Assembly (NCBI RefSeq): GCF_010729485.1
Contig: NZ_AP022609.1
Span: 1,054,001-1,118,000 of the forward strand
DNA length: 64,000 nt
From: Mycolicibacter hiberniae
GTDB lineage: Bacteria > Actinomycetota > Actinomycetes > Mycobacteriales > Mycobacteriaceae
Reading direction: 5' to 3'
Shown piece by piece: positions 1 through 9,500 of the stretch (within the stretch, counting starts at the first letter, position 1; each line of letters begins with the position of its first letter). The position numbers and the translations under genes were made by a program. The notes beneath the pieces are model-generated. The model worked only from the letters and a program-made list of their open reading frames with translations. It was not told the DNA's origin and did no database searches.

Positions 1-48
1 TCTGACCCTCCTGGTCGTCGACGCTGCGGCCCCCGGCAGGGCCGGCAT
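1..48 (-). CDS. 5' end of a divergent gene, probably mbtA (salicyl-AMP ligase), cut by the window edge
   Basis: On the minus strand an ATG at 48 opens a frame of 16 codons running off the window (MPALPGAAASTTRRVR). A strong purine-rich ribosome binding site, GAGGAGG, lies at 58-64 with 9 nt spacing; a GTG at 54 is an alternative start. In known mycobacterial clusters the gene divergent from mbtB is mbtA, which activates salicylate and loads it on the MbtB aryl carrier domain. The visible peptide is too short to identify on its own, so the assignment rests on position. Confidence 0.4.
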   Translation of the reverse strand, partial: MPALPGAAASTTRRVR

Positions 49-86
49 GGGCACCGCCCTCCTCGTGGAGTCAGCGGAGATCCTAG

Positions 87-105
87 ATAGGGTAGCGTCC
101 AACGA
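87..105. promoter_or_regulatory. Weak second IdeR-like site in the mbtA/mbtB intergenic region
   Basis: The left half of this 19-bp stretch (ATAGGGTAGC) resembles the IdeR consensus TTAGGTTAGGCTAACCTAA, but the right half fits poorly. It lies just upstream of the good box at 107-125, on the side of the divergent gene. Tandem boxes are known in mycobactin promoters, so this could serve the divergent promoter. Low confidence because only about half the site matches. Confidence 0.25.
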
Positions 106-106
106 G

Positions 107-125
107 TTAGGGCAGCCTTTACTAA
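107..125 (+). promoter_or_regulatory. IdeR iron box upstream of mbtB
   Basis: TTAGGGCAGCCTTTACTAA fits the palindromic IdeR consensus at most positions. IdeR with bound Fe(II) represses mycobactin genes. The site ends 14 nt before the preferred GTG start of mbtB and contains an AT-rich TACTAAT stretch that could be the -10 element, the usual overlap for repression. The same 19 bases recur exactly at 4413-4431 before mbtT. Confidence 0.82.
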
Positions 126-139
126 TGAAGGGTGGCGCG

Positions 140-3100
140 GTGGGGCCGGACGACATTCGCGCGCAGGTCGCGGAGCTGCTCGGGGCCGACGCCGGCGCCC
201 TCGACCCCGACGCCGACCTGGTCGGACAGGGGCTGGACTCGATCCGGATGATGAGCCTGGCCGGCCGCTGGCGCAAGCAGGGCATCGACGTCGATTTCGC
301 CACGCTGGCCGCCGACCCGCGCATCGCGGCCTGGCAGGCGCTGGTGGGCGATCGCGGGGCACCGGTTGCCGTCGCCGCGCCGGCACCGGCCGAGGACGAC
401 GGCGCACCGTTTCCGCTGGCACCCATGCAGCACGCCATGTGGGTGGGCCGCGACGACGACGTGGCCCTCGGCGGAGTTGCCGGGCACCTGTATGTGGAAT
501 TCCAATCGGGCACCGGCATCGACCCCGAACGGCTGGCCGCCGCCGCGCAGGCGCTGGCCGCCCGGCATCCGATGCTGCGCGTGCAGTTCTCGCCCGACGG
601 CACCCAGCACATCTCCGACGGCGCCGAACTGCCCGTGGCCGTGCAGGATCTGCGCGAGCTGGACGCCGCCGAAGCGGCCCGGCGGCTGGAGGCGACCCGC
701 GCGGCGAAATCGCATCAGCAACTGCACGGCGCGGTCTTCGAGCTGACGGTCTCGCTCCTGCCGGACGGGACGGCGCGCCTGCACGTGGATCTGGACATGC
801 AGGCCGCCGACGCGATGAGCTACCGCACGTTGATGGCCGACCTGGCCGCGGCCTACCGGGGCGAGGCGTTGCCGGAGCTGGGCTACACCTACCGGCAGTA
901 CCGCCAGGCCTTCGCCGACCGCGAACCCGACGACAACCACCGCCAGTGGTGGGCCCAGCGCATCCCGGACCTGCCCGACCCACCCAAGCTGCCGCCGCCG
1001 GCAGGCACCCCGGCGAACCCGCGCCGCAGCACCCGGCGCTGGCACTGGCTGGACCCCGCCACCCGCGACGCGCTGTTCGGCCAGGCCCGCGCGCACGGCG
1101 TCACCCCGGCCATGGCGCTGGCCGCCTCCTTCTCCCACACCCTGGCCAGCTGGTCAGACACCGCGCGTTTCCTGCTCAACGTGCCGCTGTTCGGACGCGA
1201 GCCGCTGCACGCCGACGTGGACCGGCTGGTCGGCGACTTCACCTCGTCGCTGCTGCTGGACGTGGATCTGACCCAGGCTCGCACCGGCGCCCAGCGGGCG
1301 CACGCGGTGCAGGACGCCATGCGCACCGCCGCCGCGCACGCCGACTACCCGGGCCTGGCGGTGCTGCGTGACCTGAGTCGGCACCGCGGCACCCAGGTGC
1401 TGGCGCCCGTGGTGTTCACCAGCGCCCTGGGCCTGGGGGAGTTGTTCTCCGATGAGGTCACCGCGGCGTTCGGCGGCCCGGTCTGGATCATCTCCCAGGG
1501 CCCGCAGGTGCTGCTCGATGCCCAGGTCACCGAGTTCGACGGCGGCGTCCTGGTGAACTGGGACGTGCGCGAGGAGATGTTCGCGCCCGGCGTGATCGAC
1601 GCCATGTTCGCCCACCACGTCGCCGACCTGACCCGGCTGGCCGGCGGCGACGGCTGGGGGCAGCCGGCGCCGGCGGCATTGCCGGCCGAGCAGGCCCGGG
1701 TGCGCGAGCAGGCCAACGCGGGCACCGCCGAACCGAGCGGAGAAGCCCTGCAGGACGGTTTCTTCCGACAGGCGCAGCGCAATCCCGAGGCAGTCGCGGT
1801 GCTGCACGGTTCGGCCGAACTGCGCTACGGCCGGCTTCGCGATCAGGCACTGGCGGTGGCCGCCGCGTTGCGCGAGCGCGGGGTGCGGCGCGGCGACACC
1901 GTGGCACTGCTGGGGCCCAAGTGCGCCGAGCAGATCCCCGCGCTGCTGGGAATCCTGGCCGCCGGAGCGGTGTACCTGCCGATCGCCGCCGATCAGCCGC
2001 CCGAGCGGCGGCAGCGCATCCTGGCGCTGGGTGGCGCCGCACTGGCCCTGGTGGTCGGCGAGACGGTGCCGCAGCTGGAGATCCCGGCGGTGGCGGTGCG
2101 CGACGCGCTGGGGCATCCCGGCACCGCGGATCCGGTGCGCACCGACCCGGGCGAGCTGGCCTACGTGGTCTTCACCTCCGGCTCCACCGGCGAGCCCAAG
2201 GGCGTGGAGGTCACCCACGACGCCGCGATGAACACCATCGAAACCCTCAGCACGCGTTTCGAATTCGGCCCCCACGACCGCAGCCTGGCGCTGCTGACCC
2301 TGGACGCCGACATGTCAGTGCTCGATGTTTTCGCGATGCTGCGCGCCGGCGGGGCCACCGTGATGGTCGACGAAGCCGACCGGCGCAGCCCCGAGGTCTG
2401 GTCGCAGCTGGTCGGACAGCACCGGGTCAGCGTGCTCAACCTGATGCCGGGGGCCTGCGAGATGCTGGTGTCGGCCGGCGGCGAGCTCTCCTCGGTGCGC
2501 GCAGTGCTGACCGGTGGAGACTGGGTGCGTCCCGAACTGGCGCGGCGGTTTGCCGCGGCGGCACCCGGGGTGCGTTTCGCCGGGCTGGGTGGGGCCACCG
2601 AGACCGCGATTCATGCCACCGTCTGCGAGGTCGACGGCGAGCCCCCGGCGAACTGGGCGTCGGTGCCCTACGGCACGCCGCTGCCCAACATGGCCTGCCG
2701 GGTGGTCGGTCCCGACGGGGCTGATCGACCCGACTGGGTGGCCGGCGAACTGTGGATCGCCGGGCGCGGTCTCGCCTCGGGCTATCGCGGCCGGCCCGAT
2801 CTGACCGCCGAGAAGTTCGTCGCCCACGACGGCCGAATCTGGTATCGCACCGGTGATCTGGCCCGTTACCGGCCCGACGGGACATTGGAGTTCGTCGGCC
2901 GCGCCGATCACCGGGTCAAGATCAGCGGATATCGCATCGAGCTCGGCGAGGTCGAAGCGGCACTGCGGCGGCTGCCGGGGGTCGCCGAAGCGGTGGTGGT
3001 GGCGCTGCCCGAGCCCGGTGGGCGCGAAGTGCTGGCGGCCGCCGTGCGCACCGATGACGCCACCCTGACCGAGGCAGGGGTGCGGGCCGCACTGGCCGAG

Positions 3101-3571
3101 TCGTTGCCCGAGCACATGGTTCCCCCGCTGGTGCAGGTGGTCTCGGGGATCGCCTACACCGTCTCGGGAAAGATCGACCGGCGGGCGGTGACGGCGCAAC
3201 TGGCCGCGGCACTGGCCGCCGGCGACGGCTACCGCGAGCCGGCCGGTCCGCTGCAGCGCGCCCTGGCCGCGATCATCGCTGAGGTGCTCGGCGCCACCCG
3301 GGTCGGAGCCGACGACGATTTCTTCGCCCTGGGCGGGGATTCGGTGCTGGCCACCGCCGCCGTGTCGCGGATCCGCACCTGGCTCGACGCCCCCCGCGCG
3401 GTGGTCGCCGACGTCTTCGCCACCCGGACGGTGGCCAAGCTGGCCGAGCGCCTCCACGCCGCCGAGACCGATCCGGGCCGGTTGGAAGCGGTCGCCGAGA
3501 TCTACCTGGAAGTGACCCGGCTGGATCCGGCAGAGGTGTCCGACGCGCTGGCCGGGGGACACCGGTCCTGA
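140..3571 (+). CDS. mbtB: MbtB, mycobactin NRPS (ArCP-Cy-A-PCP), lacking a thioesterase domain
   Basis: This nonribosomal peptide synthetase condenses salicylate with Ser/Thr and cyclises the product to the oxazoline of mycobactin. An aryl carrier domain carries Ser34 in GLDSIRMM. The cyclisation domain has the Cy signature DxxxxDxxS at about 219-227. An adenylation domain has [11 protein letters not shown] near 678 and YRTGDL further on, and the PCP carries Ser1068 in LGGDSV. The protein stops after the PCP (about 1143 aa), whereas the M. tuberculosis protein (1414 aa) continues into a thioesterase, here a separate gene (mbtT). GTG 140 is preferred because GAAGGGTGG (127-135) is a suitable ribosome binding site and ATG 125 abuts the IdeR box. 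The frame is open upstream to the window edge, probably by chance. Confidence 0.93.
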   Translation: MGPDDIRAQVAELLGADAGALDPDADLVGQGLDSIRMMSLAGRWRKQGIDVDFATLAADPRIAAWQALVGDRGAPVAVAAPAPAEDDGAPFPLAPMQHAMWVGRDDDVALGGVAGHLYVEFQSGTGIDPERLAAAAQALAARHPMLRVQFSPDGTQHISDGAELPVAVQDLRELDAAEAARRLEATRAAKSHQQLHGAVFELTVSLLPDGTARLHVDLDMQAADAMSYRTLMADLAAAYRGEALPELGYTYRQYRQAFADREPDDNHRQWWAQRIPDLPDPPKLPPPAGTPANPRRSTRRWHWLDPATRDALFGQARAHGVTPAMALAASFSHTLASWSDTARFLLNVPLFGREPLHADVDRLVGDFTSSLLLDVDLTQARTGAQRAHAVQDAMRTAAAHADYPGLAVLRDLSRHRGTQVLAPVVFTSALGLGELFSDEVTAAFGGPVWIISQGPQVLLDAQVTEFDGGVLVNWDVREEMFAPGVIDAMFAHHVADLTRLAGGDGWGQPAPAALPAEQARVREQANAGTAEPSGEALQDGFFRQAQRNPEAVAVLHGSAELRYGRLRDQALAVAAALRERGVRRGDTVALLGPKCAEQIPALLGILAAGAVYLPIAADQPPERRQRILALGGAALALVVGETVPQLEIPAVAVRDALGHPGTADPVRTDPGELAYVVFTSGSTGEPKGVEVTHDAAMNTIETLSTRFEFGPHDRSLALLTLDADMSVLDVFAMLRAGGATVMVDEADRRSPEVWSQLVGQHRVSVLNLMPGACEMLVSAGGELSSVRAVLTGGDWVRPELARRFAAAAPGVRFAGLGGATETAIHATVCEVDGEPPANWASVPYGTPLPNMACRVVGPDGADRPDWVAGELWIAGRGLASGYRGRPDLTAEKFVAHDGRIWYRTGDLARYRPDGTLEFVGRADHRVKISGYRIELGEVEAALRRLPGVAEAVVVALPEPGGREVLAAAVRTDDATLTEAGVRAALAESLPEHMVPPLVQVVSGIAYTVSGKIDRRAVTAQLAAALAAGDGYREPAGPLQRALAAIIAEVLGATRVGADDDFFALGGDSVLATAAVSRIRTWLDAPRAVVADVFATRTVAKLAERLHAAETDPGRLEAVAEIYLEVTRLDPAEVSDALAGGHRS

Positions 3572-3594
3572 AAGCAGGTCTGGTGGACCGGGTG

Positions 3595-3612
3595 TCGATG
3601 TGCCAGCATCGA
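3595..3612 (+). other. Small hairpin between mbtB and the cutinase-like gene
   Basis: TCGATG and CATCGA (6-bp perfect arms, 6-nt loop) form a hairpin in the 45-bp gap after mbtB. There is no T tract, so it is not a convincing terminator. It ends 4 nt before the cutinase ATG and could affect its translation or partially attenuate read-through from mbtB. Confidence 0.3.
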
Positions 3613-3616
3613 TGTC

Positions 3617-4303
3617 ATGAACACCCGCCGGTGGGTCGCCGGGCTCGGGGGTGCGGCGATGGTCCTGGGGGCGCTGCCCGTGATCGCCGGGCCCCCTGCC
3701 GCCGCGGCCGAATGCCCGGACGTCGAGGTGACCTTCGCCCGAGGCACCGGTGAGCCCCCGGGTGTCGGCGGGGTCGGGCAGCGGTTCGTCGACGCGCTGC
3801 GCTCGCAGACCGGCGGCCGCTCGCTCAGGGTCTATGCGGTCAACTACCCGGCCACCGACGATTGGCCGGCGTCGGCGTCCGCCGGTGCCGGCGATGCCAA
3901 TGCCCACATCGCAGCGATGGTCGGATCCTGTCCGGCCACCAAGCTGGTGCTCGGGGGCTACTCGCAAGGCGCCATGGTCATCGACCTGGTCACCATCGCG
4001 CGGGCCTCGGTGGCCGGCTTCAACGCGGCGACCCTGTCGGCGGACGAGGCCGAACACGTGGCCGCGGTCGCGGTCTTCGGGAACCCGACCGACCGGTATC
4101 TGGGCGGGCGGGTCGACCAGCTCAGCGACTGGTACGGGGCCAAGGCGATCGATCTGTGTGCGGACGGCGATCCGATCTGCACCCCGGGTGCCCTGGCGCT
4201 GCCCACCACCGACGAGATGCACTCCGCGGCTCATCTGTCCTACGAGCAGTCGGGGATGCCGGCGCAGGCCGCGGCGTTTGTGGCAAGCCGCCTGGGCGCC
4301 TAG
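3617..4303 (+). CDS. Secreted cutinase-like serine esterase (CULP family) inside the mycobactin cluster
   Basis: This is a 228-aa alpha/beta hydrolase of the cutinase family. The N-terminus is a Sec signal peptide (basic start, hydrophobic core, AAAAEC at its end). The nucleophile is Ser116 in GGYSQGA. The Asp is in the DLCADGDPIC segment and the His is near the C-terminus in AAHLSY. Four cysteines fit the usual two disulfides. Such proteins hydrolyse lipid or other esters outside the cell. The gene starts 45 bp after mbtB with no IdeR box of its own, so it may be read from the iron-regulated mbtB promoter. It is unusual here: it separates MbtB from the thioesterase that is a domain of MbtB in M. 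tuberculosis. No clear ribosome binding site precedes the ATG. Confidence 0.88.
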   Translation: MNTRRWVAGLGGAAMVLGALPVIAGPPAAAAECPDVEVTFARGTGEPPGVGGVGQRFVDALRSQTGGRSLRVYAVNYPATDDWPASASAGAGDANAHIAAMVGSCPATKLVLGGYSQGAMVIDLVTIARASVAGFNAATLSADEAEHVAAVAVFGNPTDRYLGGRVDQLSDWYGAKAIDLCADGDPICTPGALALPTTDEMHSAAHLSYEQSGMPAQAAAFVASRLGA

Positions 4304-4412
4304 GGCAGCTCGGCCCGCGGAAAGCTCTGAACAGGGGCGAGTCCGCCGTGGCGTCGGCCGACCCCGCCCGAGTGCTCGGCCCGGCTCCGATGAGGTAACC
4401 TTGCCAGCAAAA

Positions 4413-4431
4413 TTAGGGCAGCCTTTACTAA
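4413..4431 (+). promoter_or_regulatory. IdeR iron box upstream of mbtT
   Basis: The site is identical over all 19 bases to the box before mbtB (TTAGGGCAGCCTTTACTAA). It lies 18 nt before the mbtT ATG. A TAACCT hexamer at 4396-4401 and the TACTAAT inside the box are both possible -10 elements. This implies a second iron-repressed promoter driving mbtT and the downstream mbtC-H chain. Confidence 0.82.
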
Positions 4432-4449
4432 TACTTGCGAGGGGACCGG

Positions 4450-5190
4450 ATGGCCGTCGATGACGTCTCGACGCAGGTTCCGGCCTGGATGGGCCGCTTC
4501 CCCGGCCCCGGCCCCGCGACCCTGGTGTTCCCGCACGCCGGCGGCACGGCGGTGAACTATCGCCCCCTGGCGCTTGCCCTGGCCGCCGGTGCCGACACCT
4601 ATGTCATGCAGTATCCGGCGCGCGCCGACCGGTTCCGGGAATCGGCCGCCGAAACCCTGCCGGAGCTGGCCCGCAGCATCTTCGACGCGGCGCCCTGGCA
4701 CCGGCTCGGGCCGCTGCGCCTGTTCGGGCACAGCATGGGCTCGCTCGTCGCGTTCGAATTCGCCCGGATCGCCGAGGACCGCGGCATCGAGATCCAGCGA
4801 TTGTGGGCCTCGGCCGCGCCCGCACCGGGCGTGGTGGCCGGGCTGCGCAAAGTGCCCACCGGCGACGCCGACCTGCGGGCCGAGTTGGCCCAGCTGGGTG
4901 GCACCGACCCGCGGATCCTGGCCGACGAGGAGTTCCTCACCCTGCTGTTGACCCCGGTCCGCGCGGACTACCTGGCATTCAACCGCTACGCCTGCCCGCC
5001 CGAAGCCACCATCGGCGCCGACATCGCCGTGCTGGGGGGCCGCTCCGACGACCGGGTCCGGCCCGATCTGCTGGAACGTTGGGCCCAGCACACCACCGGC
5101 ACCTGCACGGTGTCGCTTTACGACGGCGGCCACTTCTACCACTACGAGCACATCGAGACCCTGGCGAAGCGGATCATCGCCGATGACTGA
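4450..5190 (+). CDS. mbtT: MbtT, stand-alone mycobactin thioesterase
   Basis: This 246-aa type II thioesterase of the NRPS/PKS kind has Ser95 in FGHSMGS as nucleophile, an Asp in GGRSDDRV and a His in DGGHFYH. It probably replaces the thioesterase domain missing from MbtB, either releasing product or clearing misloaded carrier domains. ATG 4450 is chosen over an in-frame TTG at 4435 because GAGGGGA (4439-4445) is well placed before it. It is preceded by its own IdeR box, and its end overlaps mbtC by 8 bases (ATGACTGA), so it heads the mbtC-H chain. The symbol mbtT is used as I recall it for stand-alone versions in other mycobacteria. Confidence 0.88.
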   Translation: MAVDDVSTQVPAWMGRFPGPGPATLVFPHAGGTAVNYRPLALALAAGADTYVMQYPARADRFRESAAETLPELARSIFDAAPWHRLGPLRLFGHSMGSLVAFEFARIAEDRGIEIQRLWASAAPAPGVVAGLRKVPTGDADLRAELAQLGGTDPRILADEEFLTLLLTPVRADYLAFNRYACPPEATIGADIAVLGGRSDDRVRPDLLERWAQHTTGTCTVSLYDGGHFYHYEHIETLAKRIIADD

Positions 5191-6505
5191 TCGGCGCCAG
5201 GACCCGGTCGTGATCACCGGCCTCGGCGTCGAGGCTCCCGGCGGCATCGACACCGCCGAACAGTACTGGTCACTGCTGGCTGAGGGTCGCGAGGCGCTGA
5301 GCACCATCCCCGAGGACCGGGGCTGGGCGGTGCGCGAACTCATCGAGGAATCGCACCGCGACGGCTTCAAACCCATCTGCAACTCGGGCGGATTCCTTTC
5401 CGGGGCCGCAGAATTCGATCCCGGGTTCTTCGGAATCGCACCCCGCGAGGCCGTCGCGATGGACCCGCAGCAACGGGTCGCGCTGCGGGTGGCCTGGCGT
5501 GCGCTCGAAGACGCCGGCATCAATCCCGACGAACTGCACGGTCACGATGTCGGCGTCTACCTCGGAGCCTCGGTCACCGGCTACGGCCCGGACATGGCGC
5601 AGTTCAGCGCGCACAGCGGCCACCTGCTGCCCGGCACCGCGCTGTCGGTGATCTCCGGGCGCATCGCCTACACCCTCGGGCTGGCCGGCCCGGCCATCAC
5701 CGTCGACACCTCATGCTCGTCGGCGCTGTCGGCGCTGCACCTGGCCGTGCGGGCGCTGCAGGCCGGAGACGCCGACATGGCGCTCGCCGGTGGCGTGTGC
5801 GTGATGGGTTCGCCCGGATTTTTCGTCGAGTTCTCCAAACAACACGCGCTGTCCGACGATGGACGCTGCCGGCCCTACTGTGCGGACGCCACCGGCACGG
5901 TATGGGCCGAAGGCGCCGCCATCTTTGTGCTGCAACGGAAATCGGCTGCGCTGCGCGACCGGCGGCACATCTACGGGGAGATCCTCGCCAGCCGGCTCAA
6001 CCAGGACGGCCACACTACCGGCCTGCTGACCCCCAGCGAGCAGGCCCAGCAGCGGCTGTTCCGCGACACCCTGGCCGACGCCGGCCTGCAGCCGGATCAG
6101 GTCGGGATGATCGAGGGCCACGGCACCGGAACCCGGGTCGGCGATCCCGTCGAACTGCGCTCGCTGATCAGCGTCTACGGCGCCCAGAGCGCGGCCGGCG
6201 CCGGCCCGCGGCTCGGCTCGGTCAAATCCAACATCGGCCACACCCAGGCCGCGGCCGGGGCGCTCGGGTTGACCAAGGTGTTGCTGGCCGCCGAGCACCA
6301 GACGATCCCGGCCACCCTGCACGTCGGCGCGGGCCGCCACGACGGCGTCGACTGGGACGGCGGCATCACGCTCGCCGAGACGAGCACGGCCTGGCCTGCG
6401 CGCGACGGCCGCCGCATCGGCTCGGTCTCGGCGTTCGGGATGAGCGGCACCAACGCGCACCTGATCGTCGGGGTGGACCAGGCCTGCGAGGCCGCGCCGT
6501 GCTGA
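5183..6505 (+). CDS. mbtC: MbtC, mycobactin polyketide ketosynthase
   Basis: This 440-aa beta-ketoacyl synthase carries the triad Cys178 (DTSCSSA), His313 (EGHGTGT) and His353 (SNIGHTQA). With MbtD it builds the 3-hydroxyacyl (hydroxybutyrate-type) unit of mycobactin by condensing an acyl starter with malonyl units. The length matches the roughly 444-aa M. tuberculosis protein. It overlaps mbtT upstream and mbtD downstream (7 bases, GTGCTGA), indicating translational coupling. Only a KS domain is present, so AT, KR and ACP come in trans from MbtD. Confidence 0.95.
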   Translation: MTDRRQDPVVITGLGVEAPGGIDTAEQYWSLLAEGREALSTIPEDRGWAVRELIEESHRDGFKPICNSGGFLSGAAEFDPGFFGIAPREAVAMDPQQRVALRVAWRALEDAGINPDELHGHDVGVYLGASVTGYGPDMAQFSAHSGHLLPGTALSVISGRIAYTLGLAGPAITVDTSCSSALSALHLAVRALQAGDADMALAGGVCVMGSPGFFVEFSKQHALSDDGRCRPYCADATGTVWAEGAAIFVLQRKSAALRDRRHIYGEILASRLNQDGHTTGLLTPSEQAQQRLFRDTLADAGLQPDQVGMIEGHGTGTRVGDPVELRSLISVYGAQSAAGAGPRLGSVKSNIGHTQAAAGALGLTKVLLAAEHQTIPATLHVGAGRHDGVDWDGGITLAETSTAWPARDGRRIGSVSAFGMSGTNAHLIVGVDQACEAAPC

Positions 6506-9500
6506 CCAGCCACCCCACCGCGCTGCCCGACGGCCGGATCCCCGTGCTGATTTCGGCGCACGCCCGCGACCTGGTGTCCGCCGAGGCCGGCGCGCTGGCG
6601 CGCTGGCTCAACACCCACCCCGTCGGGGTCGCGGCCGTCGCCCAGACCCTGCGGGCCACCCGGCCGGTGCGTCGCTACCGGGCGGTGGTCCGGGCACGCG
6701 ACGCAGCCGAGCTCATTGCCGGCCTCGACGCCGTCTACCGCGGCGAGGAACACCCGCTGGTGGCCCGGTCGCACCAGCCCGAGACCGCCCGCACCGCCTT
6801 CGTCTTCCCCGGCCAGGGAAACCAATGGCCCGGGATGGGAGCCGAACTGCTCGGCGTCGCGGCCTACCGCGCCGAGGCGGACCGCTGCCATGACGCCTTC
6901 GTGCGCGCCGGTCACGCCTCGCCGCTGAATTACCTGCGGGGCACCGATGACTCTGACCCGGTGGTTCAGCGAGGCTCGACGCAGGAGAGCCGAAGCTGGG
7001 ACCGCCGTATGGACCCGGTGGTTCAGCGAGGCTCGACGCAGGAGAGCCGAAGCTGGGACCGCCGTATAGATCCGGTCGTGGTGCAGGCCGCCCAGTTCAC
7101 CCATGCCGCGGCGCTGGCCGCCACCTGGCGCCATTTCGGGGTGCTGCCCGACATCACCGTGGGACACAGCCTGGGGGAGCTCGCCGCGGCCTACACCGCC
7201 GACGTGGTGGAGCTGGACGCCGCGGTGGCGGTGGTGGCCGCCCGGGCGCAGCTGACCGACCTGCTGGCCGCCGACGCGCCGGTCCGCTATGGCATGGCGA
7301 TGCTCGCCCTGGACGCCGCGGCTGCCGCCGACATGATCGCGGCGACTCCCGGCTGGCTGGAGCTGTCGGTGGTCAACGGACCCGAATCGGTGGTCGTCTC
7401 CGGCGAATGGCCGGCGGTACAGCGGATTCTGGAGGTCGCCGCGGGGCGCGGGGTGTTCGCCCGCGAACTGCCGGTGCGCTACCCCGCGCACACCAGCGCG
7501 CTGGAGCCGCTTGCCGGCCGCATGGCCGGGCAGCTTCCCGACGCGCAGTTCCACAACACGCCCGTGGAATTCATCGGATCGGTGTACGGCGGCCCGATCC
7601 CGCCCGGCGCCACGTTCGGGCAGTACTGGTTCGACAACCTGCGCCGCCAGGTCCGATTCGACCTGGCCGCCGCCGCCGCGGTGGCGCGCGGTGTCACGAC
7701 GTTCATCGAGATGTCGGCCCACCCGACCCTGCTGGTGGCGCTCGGCGACTCCGTCGGTGCGGCCCAGGTGCTCGGCAGCACCGACCGCGACCGGCCGGCC
7801 GGCGAGGCCCTGGCCGCAAACATCGCCGCGGCGGCGATCGCCGACCCCGGTTACCGCTGGCGGGACTTCACCCCGCCGGAACCGCCTGCGCTGCTGCGGA
7901 ACTTTCCGCACGCACCGATGCACACCACCCGACTGTGGGCTGGTGTCGAAACGCCCTCGGCACGCCGTCGCGGCCCGGTGGTCATGGCCGAACGCTGGCT
8001 GCCCGCCGCCGAGCCGCAGCGGCGGCCCACCCCGGTGGCGGTCGTCGACTACACCGGGCGATCCCCGGAGCTGACCGCCCGGGTGGTGTCGGCGCTGGAC
8101 GGCGTCGGCGCCGAACTGTGCAACCCGGCCGACGCCGAATTCCTGCTGCTGGTGGCCCCGCTCGCCGATGCGGCCGACATCGGCGGCGCCGCCGCCGGGT
8201 TCGCCGCAGACGCGGCGCGCCAGAGCGCGGTGCGGCCGGGACCGAACTGCCGCCGGGTGTGGCTGCTGACCCGCGGCGCCGAACACCTCGACGGTGATCC
8301 ACCGACGCACCCGGGCAGCGCAGCGCTGGCCGCGCTGCACCGCAGCACCGGATTCGACTATCCCGACCACACCTTCGCGCATCTGGATCTGCCGGCGGCG
8401 CCCACCGCCGCCGATCTGCGGGCAGCCGCCGCCGCGCTGTGGCTGCCCGACACCGAGGTCGCGGTGCGCGCCGGAGATCTCGCCCGGCGCCGCTTCACCG
8501 AGTCGGAGACGCCGGCAACGCTTCCCGCGGTCGCGGAGCGCGTGGTGATCAGCGGCGGTACCGGCGCCATCGGAATGGCCTATGCGGCGTACTGCGCCGA
8601 CCACGGCGCCCGCGAGATCGTACTGCTCAGCCGCAGCGGCGCCGGCGATGCCACCGCGGCGCAGCTGGAGTCGCTGCGCGCTCGCACCGGCGCGACCATC
8701 ACCGCGATCCGTTGCGACATCACCGACGACGCCGCAGTGGCGGCGCTGATCGCGCAGTATCGGCCCGCGCCGGCCGGACTGCTGGTCCATACGGCATCGG
8801 CCGAAGCCGTCGCCACGTCGGAGGTCACCGAGCAGTCCGTACGGGATGCCCTCGGCGCCAAGGTGATCGGGTTGGACAACCTGGTGCGGCACTGGCCGCT
8901 GCGCCCCGACGCGCGGGTGCTGGTCTGCTCGTCGGTGCTGGCGCTGTGGGGCGGATCGGGGCACGGCCCCTACGCGGCTGCCAACCGGATGGCCGACGCC
9001 CTGGTGGGCCGGCTGCGCGCGCAGGGCCTGGGTGCCAGCTCCATCCGGTGGGGACTGTGGCGCAGCGTGGCCGTGGTGAGCGGCCAGGAGCGGGACCGGA
9101 TCGCCAGGACCGGCCTGACCCCGATGGCACCGGAGGCCGCGATCATCGCGGGACTGCTGGCCACGCCCGCCGACCCGGTGATCCTGGCCGCCGACTTCGA
9201 CCGCCTCGCAGTCTTTTTCGACAGTCAGGGCGTGCCCTGCCCGTTCGAGGCAACACTGATGCCCACCCCGGCCGATCCCGGCACCGAACGCCCGATCGGT
9301 GCGGTGGTGGCCGAGGAACTGGTGAGCGTGCTCGGCGTGGAAAGCCCGGACGACATCGACATGCACCGGGCGCTGGTCGACCTCGGCCTGGATTCACTGC
9401 TTGCGCTGGACCTGCGCAAACGCCTGGGCCGGGCCACCGGTCGACGGGTGGCACTCGGCCCACTGCTGGCCGGGATGACCGGAGCCCAGCTCACGGCGGC

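Noticed and set aside
47..139. Extending mbtB upstream to an ATG at 47 or 125
   Set aside because: The frame is open, but this stretch contains the IdeR box and likely promoter. GTG 140 has a suitable ribosome binding site and the resulting N-terminus matches the aryl carrier domain.
6175..9366. A very long open frame on the minus strand opposite mbtD, and similar ones opposite mbtE and mbtF (for example 12407-14659 and 17878-20766)
   Set aside because: They are mirror frames of GC-rich coding sequence: composition is Arg/Gly/His-rich, no domain motifs are seen, and the plus-strand genes are certain.
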